Shown here: positions 1 to 13,271 of the stretch, piece by piece
Layout of the letters: every line of letters begins with the position of its first letter
Numbering within the stretch: position 1 is the first letter of the stretch
From: Planctomycetes bacterium GWF2_41_51
Lineage (GTDB): Bacteria > Planctomycetota > Phycisphaerae > Sedimentisphaerales > UBA12454
Assembly: GCA_001825665.1 (NCBI GenBank)
Contig: MHXZ01000084.1
Location: forward strand, 1 to 63,955
Direction: 5' to 3'
DNA: 63,955 nucleotides
Position numbers and translations under genes: made by a program
The notes under the pieces: model-generated
What the model was told of the DNA's origin: nothing
The model's input: only the letters and a program-made list of their open reading frames with translations
Database searches by the model: none

Positions 1-159
1 CGTGATTTTTTAAAATTTTGTTCAAAAAAGTACAAATAAAAAGTTAATAAAAAAAATTATTGTCAAAAAGGCAATTTTTAGAGGTTGCCTTAATATTTAA
101 TATAAGAAAATTGTAATCAGCAATAATACAATTCTATATTTATATTTTCCAATTTTCAA
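1..159. other. AT-rich intergenic left edge
   Basis: Very AT-rich sequence downstream of gltD, with homopolymeric A and T runs. I see no gene, no convincing hairpin and no copy of the TACA-N4-TGTA operator found elsewhere in the window. Confidence 0.6.
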
Positions 160-1578
160 TTAATTTCTTTTTAACCATTGATTAATGTTTTCAGCGGCTT
201 TTCGGCCTGTGTCGATTGCTTTTACGACAAGTGAAGCGCCGAGCAGCGAATCGCCGGCGACAAAAACGGCCGGGTCACTGGACTGGAAGTCATTGCAGGC
301 GATATTTCCATTTTCGTTTAATTTAAGGCCAAGGCTGTTTACAAGCCCGTCATGTGTAACGTGCAAAAATCCCATTGCGATAATTACGAGGTCTGTTTTG
401 ATATTAAATTCCGTTCCTTCGATTTCTTTAATGTTCCAGCCTCGCGGGGTTTTAACCCATTCAACCGAGCAGCCGCAGAGATCGCTGACGCTTGTTTCTA
501 CGCCTGAGAGCTTTGTGGTTTTTACACTCCACATTCTTTCGCAGCCTTCGAGATGCGATGAAGATGTACGCATAATTCTGGGCCAGTTTGGCCATGGCGT
601 ATCTGGCGGACGGGTTTCGGGCGGTTTTGGCAAAATTTCAAGCTGGTAAATATTTTTCGCGCCCTGACGACGTGCGGTTCCGACGCAATCGCTGCCGGTG
701 TCTCCGCCGCCGATTACGACTACGGATTTGTCTTTGGCGGAAATAATTCTGCCTTCGATTTTTTCTCCGCCACAAATTTTGTTCTGGCCTGCGAGATAGT
801 CAAGTGCGAAAACGACATTTTCAAAACCACGCCCTATTACGGCAAGGTCTCGCGGCTGTCCTGCGCCCATCGTTATACAAGTACAATCGAACATCTGCTT
901 GAGATAATGGGCAGAAATGTCTTTTCCTACTTCGACGCCTGTCTGGAACTGGATGCCTTCGGCTGCGAGTTGAGCGAGCCTTCGGTCGAGAACGCTTTTT
1001 TCGAGTTTGAAATCAGGAATTCCGTAGCGTAAAAGGCCTCCGATTTTATCGTCTTTTTCGAAAACGACGACGTTATGGCCTGCACGTGCGAGCTGCTGTG
1101 CCGCGGCAAGACCAGCGGGACCTGAACCTATGACGGCGACGCGTTTGCCGGTTTTTTGTTTTGCGATTATCGGTTTAATCCAGCCTTCTTCGAAACCGCG
1201 CTCGACAATTTGCAATTCGATTTGTCTGATGAAAACAGGCTCATCGTTGATAGCGAGCGTGCAGGCGGTTTCGCAGGGAGCGGGGCAAACACGTCCGGTG
1301 AATTCCGGAAAATTATTTGTCGAATGCAAAAGGTCACAAGCCTGCTGCCATTGGCCTTTATAAACCAAATCGTTAAATTCGGGGATGTTGTTTCCGAGCA
1401 GACACCCCAAGCCGTGGCAGAAAGGTATGCCGCAGTCGATACAACGCGCGGATTGCTCAATGATGTCGTCAGGGGTGAGCGACAATTCTACTTGGCGATA
1501 ATCGAGGATTCGCTGCTCGATCGGGCGATAACCTGATTTTTTACGTTTATATTTTAAAAAGCCTCTAATTTCTGCCAT
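160..1578 (-). CDS. gltD: glutamate synthase (NADPH) small subunit
   Basis: Small subunit of glutamate synthase. It takes electrons from NAD(P)H through FAD and Fe-S centres to the large subunit, which converts 2-oxoglutarate plus glutamine into two glutamates in the cytoplasm. The 472-residue length is usual for GltD. The N-terminal cysteine-rich Fe-S region is visible (ARCIDCGIPFCHG near residue 50 and GRVCPAPCETACT near residue 100). The FAD-binding motif VIGSGPAGLAAAQ follows at about 148, and a second Rossmann motif VVVIGGGDTGSDC at about 287. The C-terminal AVFVAGD segment is typical of this flavoprotein family. It starts 41 bases after the gltB stop and is surely co-transcribed with it. 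Confidence 0.97.
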   Translation of the reverse strand: MAEIRGFLKYKRKKSGYRPIEQRILDYRQVELSLTPDDIIEQSARCIDCGIPFCHGLGCLLGNNIPEFNDLVYKGQWQQACDLLHSTNNFPEFTGRVCPAPCETACTLAINDEPVFIRQIELQIVERGFEEGWIKPIIAKQKTGKRVAVIGSGPAGLAAAQQLARAGHNVVVFEKDDKIGGLLRYGIPDFKLEKSVLDRRLAQLAAEGIQFQTGVEVGKDISAHYLKQMFDCTCITMGAGQPRDLAVIGRGFENVVFALDYLAGQNKICGGEKIEGRIISAKDKSVVVIGGGDTGSDCVGTARRQGAKNIYQLEILPKPPETRPPDTPWPNWPRIMRTSSSHLEGCERMWSVKTTKLSGVETSVSDLCGCSVEWVKTPRGWNIKEIEGTEFNIKTDLVIIAMGFLHVTHDGLVNSLGLKLNENGNIACNDFQSSDPAVFVAGDSLLGASLVVKAIDTGRKAAENINQWLKRN

Positions 1579-1619
1579 CTAACTATTTCCAATAATCAAT
1601 TTCCAAATTTCAATTTGAA

Positions 1620-6179
<4,560 letters not shown>

Positions 6180-6210
6180 TTCAATTTCTTAAAATAAGTT
6201 TGCAAAAAAC

Positions 6211-6233
6211 GGCCGATTTGCTGGAAATCGGCC
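6211..6233 (-). terminator. rho-independent terminator or attenuator between glnA and gltB
   Basis: On the minus strand GGCCGATTT pairs perfectly with AAATCGGCC around a 5-base loop and is followed by CGTTTTTTGC. It comes just after the glnA stop codon and 31 bases before the gltB start. It probably sets the ratio of glutamine synthetase to glutamate synthase transcript. Confidence 0.8.
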
Positions 6234-6265
6234 GGATAAATATACGTTTTATATAAATTATCAAT

Positions 6266-8374
6266 TTATTTTATGAACAACATTTCCGCATAAGTCGGCA
6301 GCGGCCACATCTTTGCATCGACAATCATCTCAAGCTCGTCGGCGGCCTTTCTGACTTTGTTCATCGCGGTAACTATTGCATCTCTGCAATTTTCCGCTTT
6401 TTTGACTGAGTTGTCAATATCACATACACCAGAAATCGCATTTTTAAGTTCTTCAATGCCATTGTTGAGGTCTGTAATCAGCCCGCAGGTCTTATTGAGA
6501 ATTTTCTTTTCTGTATCCGGATTACTTCCGGCGTCACTAATACGTTCAATAGCTTTTCCAAGTTTCGATGCATATTCGATTGCAACGGGCAGAATTTGTC
6601 TTTGTGCCATATTCAAAGCTGTCTTGCCTTCAATGCAAATTGTCGTACTGTATGCCTCGAGCAGAATTTCAGTTCTTGCTTTCAATTCAGCTTTGCTGAG
6701 AACTTTATGCGTTGTAAACAATTTAACGTTTTCGTCATCCATAATAGTTTTAAGAGAATCAACCATCGATTTGATATTAGGCAGACCTCTCTTTTCGGCT
6801 TCTTTTGCCCATTGCTCGGTGTAGTTGTCACCGTTGAAAATAATTCTGCTGTGTTCTTTGGCAATTTTCGTAAGTATTTTTTGAACCGAAGTTTTTACGT
6901 TTGAACTTTTTTCCAGCTCATCAGCAATTTCCATCAGCGATTGAGCGACGATGGTATTCAAAACAAACATCGGCCCCGCTGTTGATTGGCTGGAACCTAC
7001 CATACGGAACTCAAATTTATTACCTGTGAACGCGAACGGAGAAGTTCTATTTCTATCGGTACTGTCTTTGGGAAGATGCGGCAGAGAAGAAACGCCGAGC
7101 TTCAACTGGCCTCCGACTTTGGATGTCTTTGCGCCGCCGACTGCAAGTTGTTCAACTATATCTGTTAATTGATCGCCCAAAAAGATTGATACGATTGCAG
7201 GGGGAGCTTCGTGAGCGCCCAGTCTGTGGTCGTTGCCGGGAGATGCAACACCTGCGCGAAGCAGTTTTGCGTATTTATCGACTGCCTTGATAACAGCACA
7301 GAGCATAACAAGGAATACCATATTATCGTGAGGGGTGCTTCCGGGTTCGAGCAAATTAACTCCGTCATCTGTTACCAAGCTCCAGTTGTTGTGCTTTCCT
7401 GAGCCGTTAACGCCTCTGAAGGGTTTTTCGTACAACAGACACACGAGGTTATTTCTTAGAGCAATTTTTTGCAGTGTTTCCATCACAAGCTGATTGTGGT
7501 CAGTGGCGACATTTACGGTGCCGAAAACGGGAGCAAGTTCGTATTGCGCGGGCGAAACTTCATTATGCTGAGTCTTTGCAGAAACGCCAAGTTTCCAAAG
7601 CTCGAAGTTTACATCGTGCATAAATGAAGCGACTCTTTCATGCAGAGCACCGAAATAATGGTCACTCATTTCCTGTCCGCGAGGAGTAGAAGCGCCAAAG
7701 AGAGTTCGGCCTGTGAGCATAATATCAAGTCTCTTATCATAGAATTTTTTGTCAATCAGGAAGTATTCCTGTTCAGGTCCTAAAGTTGCGCCGACAGTTT
7801 TTGTATTAGTATTTCCCAATGCTTTCAAAACCCTGACAGCTTGTTTGTTAAGAGCGTCCATCGAACGCAGCAGGGGAGTCTTTTTGTCGAGGGCTTCGGC
7901 GTTGTACGAACAGAACGCACATGGTATGAAAAGAGTTATGTTTTTTCCGGTTTCTTTAATGAATACCGGGCTTGTGCAATCCCATGCGGTGTAGCCGCGA
8001 GCTTCAAATGTAGCTCTTAATCCGCCTGACGGAAAACTCGAAGCGTCTGGTTCGCCCTGGATAAGTTCTTTGCCGCTGAACTCCATAATAGTTGTGCCTT
8101 CGGCAGTCGGAGAAATGAATGAATCGTGCTTTTCAGCGGTAAGACCAGTCATCGGCTGGAACCAGTGACAAAAATGTGTTGCGCCTTTTTCAATTGCCCA
8201 GTCCTTCATGGCATTGGCAACAACATTGGCCAGAGTCATTTCAAGAAACCTGCTCTCGGCAATAGTCTTTTTGAATTCCTTGTAAACGTTCTTCGGCAGA
8301 CGTTCTCTCATGACAACATCGTTGAAAACATTTTTGCCGAATAAAGCCGTTACCGACTCAAAATCAGTACTCAT
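6266..8374 (-). CDS. glnN: glutamine synthetase type III
   Basis: Glutamine synthetase of the GSIII class (GlnN). It makes glutamine from glutamate, ammonium and ATP in the cytoplasm. Its 702 residues match GSIII (about 700-730) and not GSI (about 450-470). The N-terminal GSIII-specific region is present ([14 protein letters not shown] near residue 25, [21 protein letters not shown] near 70). The catalytic core includes [10 protein letters not shown] (about 203-212), the [13 protein letters not shown]-binding motif (about 318) and the arginine-rich [16 protein letters not shown] segment. It lies upstream of gltBD in the same direction, downstream of the amt1-glnK1 operon. A sigma-54 promoter ends 46 bases before the start codon, and four operator-like dyads lie farther upstream. 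GSIII is typical of Bacteroidota, cyanobacteria and planctomycetes. Confidence 0.96.
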   Translation of the reverse strand: MSTDFESVTALFGKNVFNDVVMRERLPKNVYKEFKKTIAESRFLEMTLANVVANAMKDWAIEKGATHFCHWFQPMTGLTAEKHDSFISPTAEGTTIMEFSGKELIQGEPDASSFPSGGLRATFEARGYTAWDCTSPVFIKETGKNITLFIPCAFCSYNAEALDKKTPLLRSMDALNKQAVRVLKALGNTNTKTVGATLGPEQEYFLIDKKFYDKRLDIMLTGRTLFGASTPRGQEMSDHYFGALHERVASFMHDVNFELWKLGVSAKTQHNEVSPAQYELAPVFGTVNVATDHNQLVMETLQKIALRNNLVCLLYEKPFRGVNGSGKHNNWSLVTDDGVNLLEPGSTPHDNMVFLVMLCAVIKAVDKYAKLLRAGVASPGNDHRLGAHEAPPAIVSIFLGDQLTDIVEQLAVGGAKTSKVGGQLKLGVSSLPHLPKDSTDRNRTSPFAFTGNKFEFRMVGSSQSTAGPMFVLNTIVAQSLMEIADELEKSSNVKTSVQKILTKIAKEHSRIIFNGDNYTEQWAKEAEKRGLPNIKSMVDSLKTIMDDENVKLFTTHKVLSKAELKARTEILLEAYSTTICIEGKTALNMAQRQILPVAIEYASKLGKAIERISDAGSNPDTEKKILNKTCGLITDLNNGIEELKNAISGVCDIDNSVKKAENCRDAIVTAMNKVRKAADELEMIVDAKMWPLPTYAEMLFIK

Positions 8375-8419
8375 TTTTTTTATACTCCTAATAGTAAAAT
8401 TAAAATCCTATTTATATTA

Positions 8420-8435
8420 TGCAATTCGCATACCA
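8420..8435 (-). promoter_or_regulatory. sigma-54 promoter of glutamine synthetase gene
   Basis: Minus-strand TGGTATGCGAATTGCA keeps the invariant GG and GC doublets at -24/-12 with exactly 10 bases between them. This predicts a start near 8409 and a 35-base leader before the ATG at 8374. It is weaker than the two other sigma-54 promoters in the island (T instead of C after GG). Confidence 0.7.
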
Positions 8436-8522
8436 AACTATTTGTAAGCTAATTATTCTTGTATCATCTTGGTAATAAAGATATTACAAAGCAAACATAA
8501 AACAACTATAATTTTTCTAATC

Positions 8523-8601
8523 TACAAAAATGTATATTTTAGCTGATAATTCTACTTTTTTGTAACTTTTACACATTTGTCATAAAACTTACAAATATGT
8601 A
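8523..8601. promoter_or_regulatory. four TACA-N4-TGTA dyads, putative upstream activating sites of glnN
   Basis: Sites at 8523-8534 (TACAAAAATGTA, perfect half-sites), 8553-8564 (TACTTTTTTGTA), 8570-8581 (TACACATTTGTC) and 8590-8601 (TACAAATATGTA, perfect). They sit about 115-190 bp upstream of the predicted sigma-54 start, the usual range for enhancer-binding proteins. Start-to-start spacings are 30, 17 and 20 bases. The same dyad precedes the other nitrogen operons here. The NifA-like activator at 13272-14801 is the likeliest binder, by inference. Confidence 0.65.
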
Positions 8602-8611
8602 CCTTTATTTT

Positions 8612-8953
8612 TTAGCCTATAGCTTCGCTGCCTCTTTCACCAGTACGTATTCTAACGCATTCCGGCAGGTCAACTACAAAGATTTTCCCATCGCCGGTTT
8701 TTCCGGTCTTGGCGCCTTTTGTAATGGCATTGATTGTACGCTCCACAAAATTTTCATTTACCGCGATTTCAAGACGTATTTTTCGCAGCAGATTTCCATT
8801 TTCCCGTACCCCGCGGTAAACTTCCGTAACTCCTTTTTGCCTGCCATGGCCGAGCACTTCACTTACAGTAATAAGATTTACTTCCTGTTTGTATAACTCT
8901 TCTTTAACCTGTTCGAGCCTGTGGGGCTGTATTACAGCAATAACAAATTTCAT
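8612..8953 (-). CDS. glnK: nitrogen regulatory protein P-II (GlnK type), Tyr51 absent
   Basis: P-II signal protein of 113 residues that binds ATP/ADP and 2-oxoglutarate and gates the ammonium channel. The signature [26 protein letters not shown] lies in the second half, and the T-loop start TEVYRG is at 43-48. The residue aligning with the uridylylated Tyr51 is Glu51, and Ser49 is replaced by Val. Classical uridylylation or phosphorylation of the T-loop is therefore unlikely. It starts 15 bases after the upstream amt gene, with an AAGGA Shine-Dalgarno, giving the standard amt-glnK pair. A paralogue lies at 10591-10932. Confidence 0.95.
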   Translation of the reverse strand: MKFVIAVIQPHRLEQVKEELYKQEVNLITVSEVLGHGRQKGVTEVYRGVRENGNLLRKIRLEIAVNENFVERTINAITKGAKTGKTGDGKIFVVDLPECVRIRTGERGSEAIG

Positions 8954-8968
8954 ATTTATTTCCTTTCG

Positions 8969-10291
8969 TTATTCGAGCATTGTGTAGGCTCGTTCGTTGT
9001 GCTCGGATAGATCCAATCCGATTGTTTCGTTTTCATGCGTGGCACGAACGCCGATAAAGACATCAACTATTTTAAATATTATGTATGTACCTATCAAAGC
9101 GTAACCAAATGTTGCTGCGACAGCGATAAGCTGAATGTATAATTGTTTCGGGTTGCCTGCAAACAAGCCGTCAGCGCCCAAAGGATTTATTGCTTTTGAT
9201 GCGAATAAGCCGGCAGCGATGGTTCCCCAGAAACCGCTGATGCCGTGCACTCCGAAGGCATCGAGCGAATCGTCATAGTTAAATGCACGTTTAATATAAC
9301 TTACCGCGATAAAGCAGAAGATACTGGCGGTGATGCCGATAATCAAAGCCGACCATATACCGACATATCCTGCCGCTGGAGTAATTGCGGCAAGACCTGC
9401 AATCGCACCGGATATTGTTCCGAGCATTGTGGGATTGCCATTAAGCTTCCAATCGATAACCGCCCATGTAAGAGCTGCCGCGGCACCAGCGGTGTTTGTA
9501 ACTACAAAGGCGTTAACCGCGATTCCGTTTGCACCTAAGGCGCTGCCGGCGTTAAAGCCGAACCAGCCAAACCACAGCAGGGCGGCACCTAAAACACTAA
9601 AGGGCAAATTGTGCGGAGCGATTGCATATTTGTCATAGCATGATCTTCTTCCGATTACCAAAGCGGCCACTAAAGCTGCGATTCCGGCGTTAATATGAAC
9701 GACTGTTCCGCCTGCGAAATCAAGCACACCCATATTTCTTAGCCAGCCTCCGGTACCCCAGACCCAATGCGCCATCGGGTCGTAAATAAAAGTCGCCCAA
9801 AGCAAAATAAAAACCAGGTAAGCGGAAAATTTCATACGCTCTGCAAACGCGCCGATAATGAGAGCAGGAGTGATGATGGCGAACATAGCCTGAAAAATCA
9901 TAAATGCCTGGTGTGGAATTGTTGCGCCGTAATCTGAATAAGGTTCGAGGCTGACGCCTTTGAGTCCGAACCATTGCAGTCCGCCAATAAAACCATTTCC
10001 CGGCGCAAAAGAAATACTGTATCCGATTATTACCCAGTGAATACTGAGAACGGCTAGCGCGATGAAACACTGCATTAGAACGCTAAGATAATTTTTTCGC
10101 CGAACAAGACCGCCATAGAAAAAGGCAAGCCCCGGCGTCATCAGCATTACCAGTGCAGCGGACATAAGTATCCACGCGGTGTCGCCCGTATCAGCTTTTG
10201 GAACTGCCGCCGAATCCTGCGCAAAACACAGGCAGGCCGGAATTGTTAGAAAAAAGGCGCAGCAAATCAATTTGCGTACACTAACCTTCAT
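8969..10291 (-). CDS. amt: ammonium transporter (Amt family), copy 1 with signal peptide
   Basis: Ammonium channel of the inner membrane with an N-terminal cleavable signal peptide (KLICCAFFLTIPACLCFA, then the mature end QDSAAV). The first transmembrane segment carries the family motif PGLAFFYGGLVRRKN. The pore twin-histidine positions are visible in VVHINAGIAAL and GVHGISGFWGT. I place the start at the ATG at 10291 because the GTG at 10300 overlaps the likely Shine-Dalgarno (AAGGAAG). It is co-transcribed with glnK 15 bases downstream. A near-perfect sigma-54 promoter and two perfect operator dyads precede it, so it should be induced under nitrogen limitation. Confidence 0.95.
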   Translation of the reverse strand: MKVSVRKLICCAFFLTIPACLCFAQDSAAVPKADTGDTAWILMSAALVMLMTPGLAFFYGGLVRRKNYLSVLMQCFIALAVLSIHWVIIGYSISFAPGNGFIGGLQWFGLKGVSLEPYSDYGATIPHQAFMIFQAMFAIITPALIIGAFAERMKFSAYLVFILLWATFIYDPMAHWVWGTGGWLRNMGVLDFAGGTVVHINAGIAALVAALVIGRRSCYDKYAIAPHNLPFSVLGAALLWFGWFGFNAGSALGANGIAVNAFVVTNTAGAAAALTWAVIDWKLNGNPTMLGTISGAIAGLAAITPAAGYVGIWSALIIGITASIFCFIAVSYIKRAFNYDDSLDAFGVHGISGFWGTIAAGLFASKAINPLGADGLFAGNPKQLYIQLIAVAATFGYALIGTYIIFKIVDVFIGVRATHENETIGLDLSEHNERAYTMLE

Positions 10292-10356
10292 TGGTACCAC
10301 TTCCTTTCTGATTATCCAAATGTGTTAGTAAGGTAAATGTAATTTATTGCTAATTA

Positions 10357-10372
10357 AGCAAGAAATGTGCCA
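10357..10372 (-). promoter_or_regulatory. sigma-54 promoter of amt1-glnK1
   Basis: Minus-strand TGGCACATTTCTTGCT matches the -24/-12 consensus (TGGCAC-N5-TTGCW) throughout. It predicts a start near 10346 and a leader of about 55 bases. Confidence 0.88.
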
Positions 10373-10449
10373 ATGTTTTTATTTGGCCTAAATCTAATGT
10401 ATGCAGCAGGTTATGGAAATTATGAAGGGATTGCAAAAAAAACTATTTT

Positions 10450-10491
10450 TACATTTTTGTAAATTAAACCTGTTAAAGCTACATTTATGTA
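10450..10491. promoter_or_regulatory. paired TACA-N4-TGTA dyads upstream of amt1
   Basis: Two perfect copies, TACATTTTTGTA at 10450-10461 and TACATTTATGTA at 10480-10491, with 30-base spacing (about three helical turns). They lie about 105-145 bp upstream of the predicted sigma-54 start, as expected for an activator's enhancer sites. Confidence 0.72.
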
Positions 10492-10507
10492 TAAATATTA
10501 GGGAGTC

Positions 10508-10563
10508 AGGGACCTCGGGAAACGAAGTCCCTAATCTCAAGGTACTATTGGAAGTGGTACCTT
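10508..10563 (-). terminator. tandem hairpins downstream of amt2-glnK2
   Basis: Two hairpins lie between the glnK2 stop and the amt1 enhancer sites. AGGGACCTCG pairs with CGAAGTCCCT (10508-10532; one mismatch, loop GGAAA), and AAGGTAC pairs with GTACCTT (10539-10563). No clean U-tract follows on the minus strand, so factor-dependent termination or transcript stabilisation is equally possible. Confidence 0.5.
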
Positions 10564-10590
10564 ATAATAATAACGATTATCAAAATCGTG

Positions 10591-10932
10591 TCAGCCTATC
10601 GCTTCGCCTCCTCGTTCACCCGTTCGTATTCGTATACACTCTGGAAGATCTACAACAAAGATTTTGCCGTCACCGATTTGACCTGTGCGTGCGCCTTCGA
10701 TGATTGCGTTTATTGTTTTCTCGACGAAGCCTTCGTTAACAGCGATTTCAAGACGCACTTTCTTTAGAAGATTAACTTCGATGGGAACGCCGCGATACGA
10801 TTCGTGGTAACCTTTTTGCTGTCCGCAGCCGAGAGAGTTCGTAACCGAAACTTTGAAAACTTCTGCTTTGTACAACGATAGTTTTACATCTTTCAGTTTG
10901 TGCGGTTGTATATATGCGATTATGAGTTTCAT
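10591..10932 (-). CDS. glnK: nitrogen regulatory protein P-II, second copy, Tyr51 absent
   Basis: Second P-II protein, 113 residues, close paralogue of the product of 8612-8953. The C-terminal signature [26 protein letters not shown] is intact. The T-loop reads [16 protein letters not shown], so position 51 is Ile and position 49 is Val. Like its sister it lacks the uridylylation tyrosine, but Tyr46 is kept. It follows amt2 by 33 bases and is its presumed gatekeeper. The two P-II proteins differ mostly in the T-loop and around residues 25-45, which suggests partner specificity for each Amt. Confidence 0.95.
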   Translation of the reverse strand: MKLIIAYIQPHKLKDVKLSLYKAEVFKVSVTNSLGCGQQKGYHESYRGVPIEVNLLKKVRLEIAVNEGFVEKTINAIIEGARTGQIGDGKIFVVDLPECIRIRTGERGGEAIG

Positions 10933-10965
10933 TTTTATTTCTCCAAAAAAATTTAGCTAAAATAA

Positions 10966-12261
10966 TTATTCGGTAGTAAAGACCTGGAAACCGGCATAAG
11001 CTTCGTTGCCGTGTTCGCCGATATCGAGACCTCTGAGTTCTTCTTCACGGGAAACACGAATTCCTATAATGGCTTTCAAAACGCCCCATGCAAGTATCGC
11101 GACAATGAAAACGAACAATCCTACGGAAACAACAGCAGCGAGTTGAACGCCTAAGAGTTTGAACCCTCCGCCGTAGAATAAACCGTTTCCTGTTGCGGTG
11201 CCGGTGATTTTGTCTTGTGCGAATAAGCCGACGCAGATGGTTCCAAAAACACCGTTTACAAGATGGACAGATAATGCACCGACCGGGTCATCAAGGTGAA
11301 GTCTGTCAAACATCATAACAGCTAAAACAACTAATACGCCTGCAATCAGACCGATAAGTAATGCACATCCAACGCTGACATAAGCACATGGGGCAGTGAT
11401 GGCGACTAAACCCGCCAGGCAGCCGTTTAGAGTCATTCCCAAATCAGGTTTTCCCATCAGCAGCCAGCATACAATTGTCGCGCTCATAATCGCAGCGGCA
11501 GCGGCAGTGTTTGTAGTTACGGCGACGTGTGCGATAGCGCCCGGGTCTGCGGCCATAGTAGAGCCTGGATTAAAACCGAACCAGCCGAACCAGAGTACGA
11601 AAGTTCCTAAAGTAGCCAATGAAAGATTATGGCCAGGAATCGCTTTGATATGGCCGTTGTCGTATTTTCCAATTCGCGGTCCAAGCATAATTACGCCTGC
11701 GAGTGCTGCCCAGCCTCCGACACTATGGACTACAGTCGAACCTGCGAAGTCGAACATTCCCATTTTCGCAAGCCAGCCGCCGCCCCATATCCAATGACCA
11801 ACGACCGGATAAATGAGCATCGCCATTACAAAGGAGAAGATGATAAAAGAAATATATTTGATGCGTTCAGCTACCGCACCTGAAACGATAGTGGCGGCAG
11901 TTCCGCAGAAAACTAACTGGAAGAAAAATTTCGCCCAGAGAGGCACGCCTGTCCATGCGATGGCGGAATATACTCCCTGATATGCATCGCCTATCGCGGG
12001 AGAGTTGTCAGCGCCGCCGACAAAAAATAATCCTTTTAATCCGATGAAATCGCTGCCATCACCAAACATAAGCCCCCAACCGATAAATAAAAATCCCAGC
12101 GAAGATATCGCAAACACTACGAAATTTTTTGACATAATATTCGCACAGTTTTTCGCTCTTGCAAAGCCGGACTCAACCGCAGCGAAGCCAAGCCCCATAA
12201 AGAACACGAGCATTGCAGTGACAAGAACCCACATCGTGTCAACCATCACTTTTGTTTCCAT
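10966..12261 (-). CDS. amt: ammonium transporter (Amt family), copy 2
   Basis: Second ammonium channel, 431 residues with about 11 hydrophobic segments. The first segment carries GLGFAAVESGFARAKNCANIM, a variant of the Amt motif different from copy 1, and there is no cleavable signal peptide. The pore histidines are in TVVHSVGGWAAL and SVHLVNGVFGT. It sits 28 bases downstream of the TorF-like outer membrane gene and 33 bases upstream of glnK2, so the three form one operon under the sigma-54 promoter at 13119-13134. Shine-Dalgarno AAGGAA precedes the ATG. Confidence 0.95.
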   Translation of the reverse strand: METKVMVDTMWVLVTAMLVFFMGLGFAAVESGFARAKNCANIMSKNFVVFAISSLGFLFIGWGLMFGDGSDFIGLKGLFFVGGADNSPAIGDAYQGVYSAIAWTGVPLWAKFFFQLVFCGTAATIVSGAVAERIKYISFIIFSFVMAMLIYPVVGHWIWGGGWLAKMGMFDFAGSTVVHSVGGWAALAGVIMLGPRIGKYDNGHIKAIPGHNLSLATLGTFVLWFGWFGFNPGSTMAADPGAIAHVAVTTNTAAAAAIMSATIVCWLLMGKPDLGMTLNGCLAGLVAITAPCAYVSVGCALLIGLIAGVLVVLAVMMFDRLHLDDPVGALSVHLVNGVFGTICVGLFAQDKITGTATGNGLFYGGGFKLLGVQLAAVVSVGLFVFIVAILAWGVLKAIIGIRVSREEELRGLDIGEHGNEAYAGFQVFTTE

Positions 12262-12289
12262 AAAGAATTTCCTTAAATTATAAATTTAT

Positions 12290-13060
12290 TTAAAAAGATT
12301 TTGAAATGCTTACGCCTGTAAAGAAGTAATCGCTCGATGAGCTGTATACATCACTATCGCGAAGAGCACCATCGACAAGCGTTACATAGTTAACACTCGG
12401 TTTTACAATCCAGTCGCCGGGAAAACATATCGGCAACGCCAAAGTAAAAGTCAGATCATTTAGACGTGAATCGTCAACGCCCCAATAGTCAACGTTATAG
12501 GTGCTGTTTGCCCAACCTATACTGGCTCCCCATTGGAAGTTGCAATAGCAGGTTTCTGTGAAAGATGCAAATTTTTCGTAGGTGTGCCCGATGCTGAAAT
12601 TAGCATAGGTTCCATTTTCATTGCCGAGACCGTGATATACTTTAAATGTAGGGTTTAAAGGCAAATCAAAATTGAACCCCCAGTATAATTCTGTTGTATC
12701 AGTAGCAGCAAGGCTTGGAAAGTGATAATGTATCACACCGATTGAATAACCGATTATGCTTTCCTCACTCAATTTGCTGCTATAATCGAGCACCAAATCA
12801 TATTCTGTGAATTCACCGCTATTATCGGCTGTGCCGTAATCTGTCATATTAACGTTTCCCCATGCGGTAGCTGTCCAACCTTTATAGTTTGCACTAATGC
12901 TTGGCTGAAATACAAAATCATCATTCAGTAATTGCCCTCGCCAGACATACTTGCTGTAGAAATCGCTTGTAAGAGTAAAACCAATTTTGTCATCGCTTTC
13001 GGCCAACACGGCAGAAGATGCGATAAACAAATACAAAACCATTGTTGGCAACTTTTTCAT
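12290..13060 (-). CDS. TorF-type putative outer membrane beta-barrel protein
   Basis: Predicted outer membrane protein of 256 residues with a signal peptide (KKLPTMVLYLFIASSAVLA). The mature N-terminus GFTLTSDFYSKYVWRGQLL resembles the TIGR02001/TorF putative porin family, whose members often lie beside ammonium transport genes. It has alternating beta-strand character and ends in a terminal phenylalanine (VSISKSF), as expected of a beta-signal. The start is the internal ATG at 13060, preceded by GGAG, and not the longer open frame from 13231, which would run across the promoter. As first gene of the operon with amt2 and glnK2, under sigma-54 control, it may let ammonium or small nitrogen compounds cross the outer membrane. 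That role is inferred from context. Confidence 0.82.
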   Translation of the reverse strand: MKKLPTMVLYLFIASSAVLAESDDKIGFTLTSDFYSKYVWRGQLLNDDFVFQPSISANYKGWTATAWGNVNMTDYGTADNSGEFTEYDLVLDYSSKLSEESIIGYSIGVIHYHFPSLAATDTTELYWGFNFDLPLNPTFKVYHGLGNENGTYANFSIGHTYEKFASFTETCYCNFQWGASIGWANSTYNVDYWGVDDSRLNDLTFTLALPICFPGDWIVKPSVNYVTLVDGALRDSDVYSSSSDYFFTGVSISKSF

Positions 13061-13118
13061 TTCTTTGTCTCCGTAGAAAAATCCATTTATTTTTTTTAAT
13101 AACAATGCAGTTATACAA

Positions 13119-13134
13119 AGCAACATCCGTGCCA
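13119..13134 (-). promoter_or_regulatory. sigma-54 promoter of torF-like-amt2-glnK2 operon
   Basis: Minus-strand TGGCACGGATGTTGCT is a full match to the -24/-12 consensus. Predicted start near 13108, about 48 bases before the ATG at 13060. Confidence 0.9.
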
Positions 13135-13226
13135 CAAGATAGAAAAGTTTTGATGTAAAGCTTAAATGCTTGTTAAAAATAGAGATATGGTAATAGTAAA
13201 TTAAAGATGAAATGCTTAGAGGTATA

Positions 13227-13267
13227 TACAAAAATGTATAATGGACTTATTTGTAAACATTTTTGTA
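13227..13267. promoter_or_regulatory. paired TACA-N4-TGTA dyads upstream of torF-like-amt2 operon
   Basis: TACAAAAATGTA at 13227-13238, extended by TA on both sides into TATACAAAAATGTATA, and AACATTTTTGTA at 13256-13267. Spacing is 29 bases. They lie 120-160 bp upstream of the predicted start and immediately after the stop codon of the activator gene. Confidence 0.7.
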
Positions 13268-13271
13268 TGTT

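Noticed and set aside
8523-8601. Chance AT-rich words explaining the TACA-N4-TGTA dyads
   Set aside because: Perfect dyads should be rare (by rough base composition only a few in the whole window), yet six fall in under 500 bases of nitrogen-gene intergenic DNA with regular spacing. A genome-wide count would settle it.
13061-13231. Upstream extension of the TorF-like protein to 13231
   Set aside because: It would place the sigma-54 promoter and an operator dyad inside the coding region, and the ATG at 13060 has a good Shine-Dalgarno and begins a proper signal peptide.
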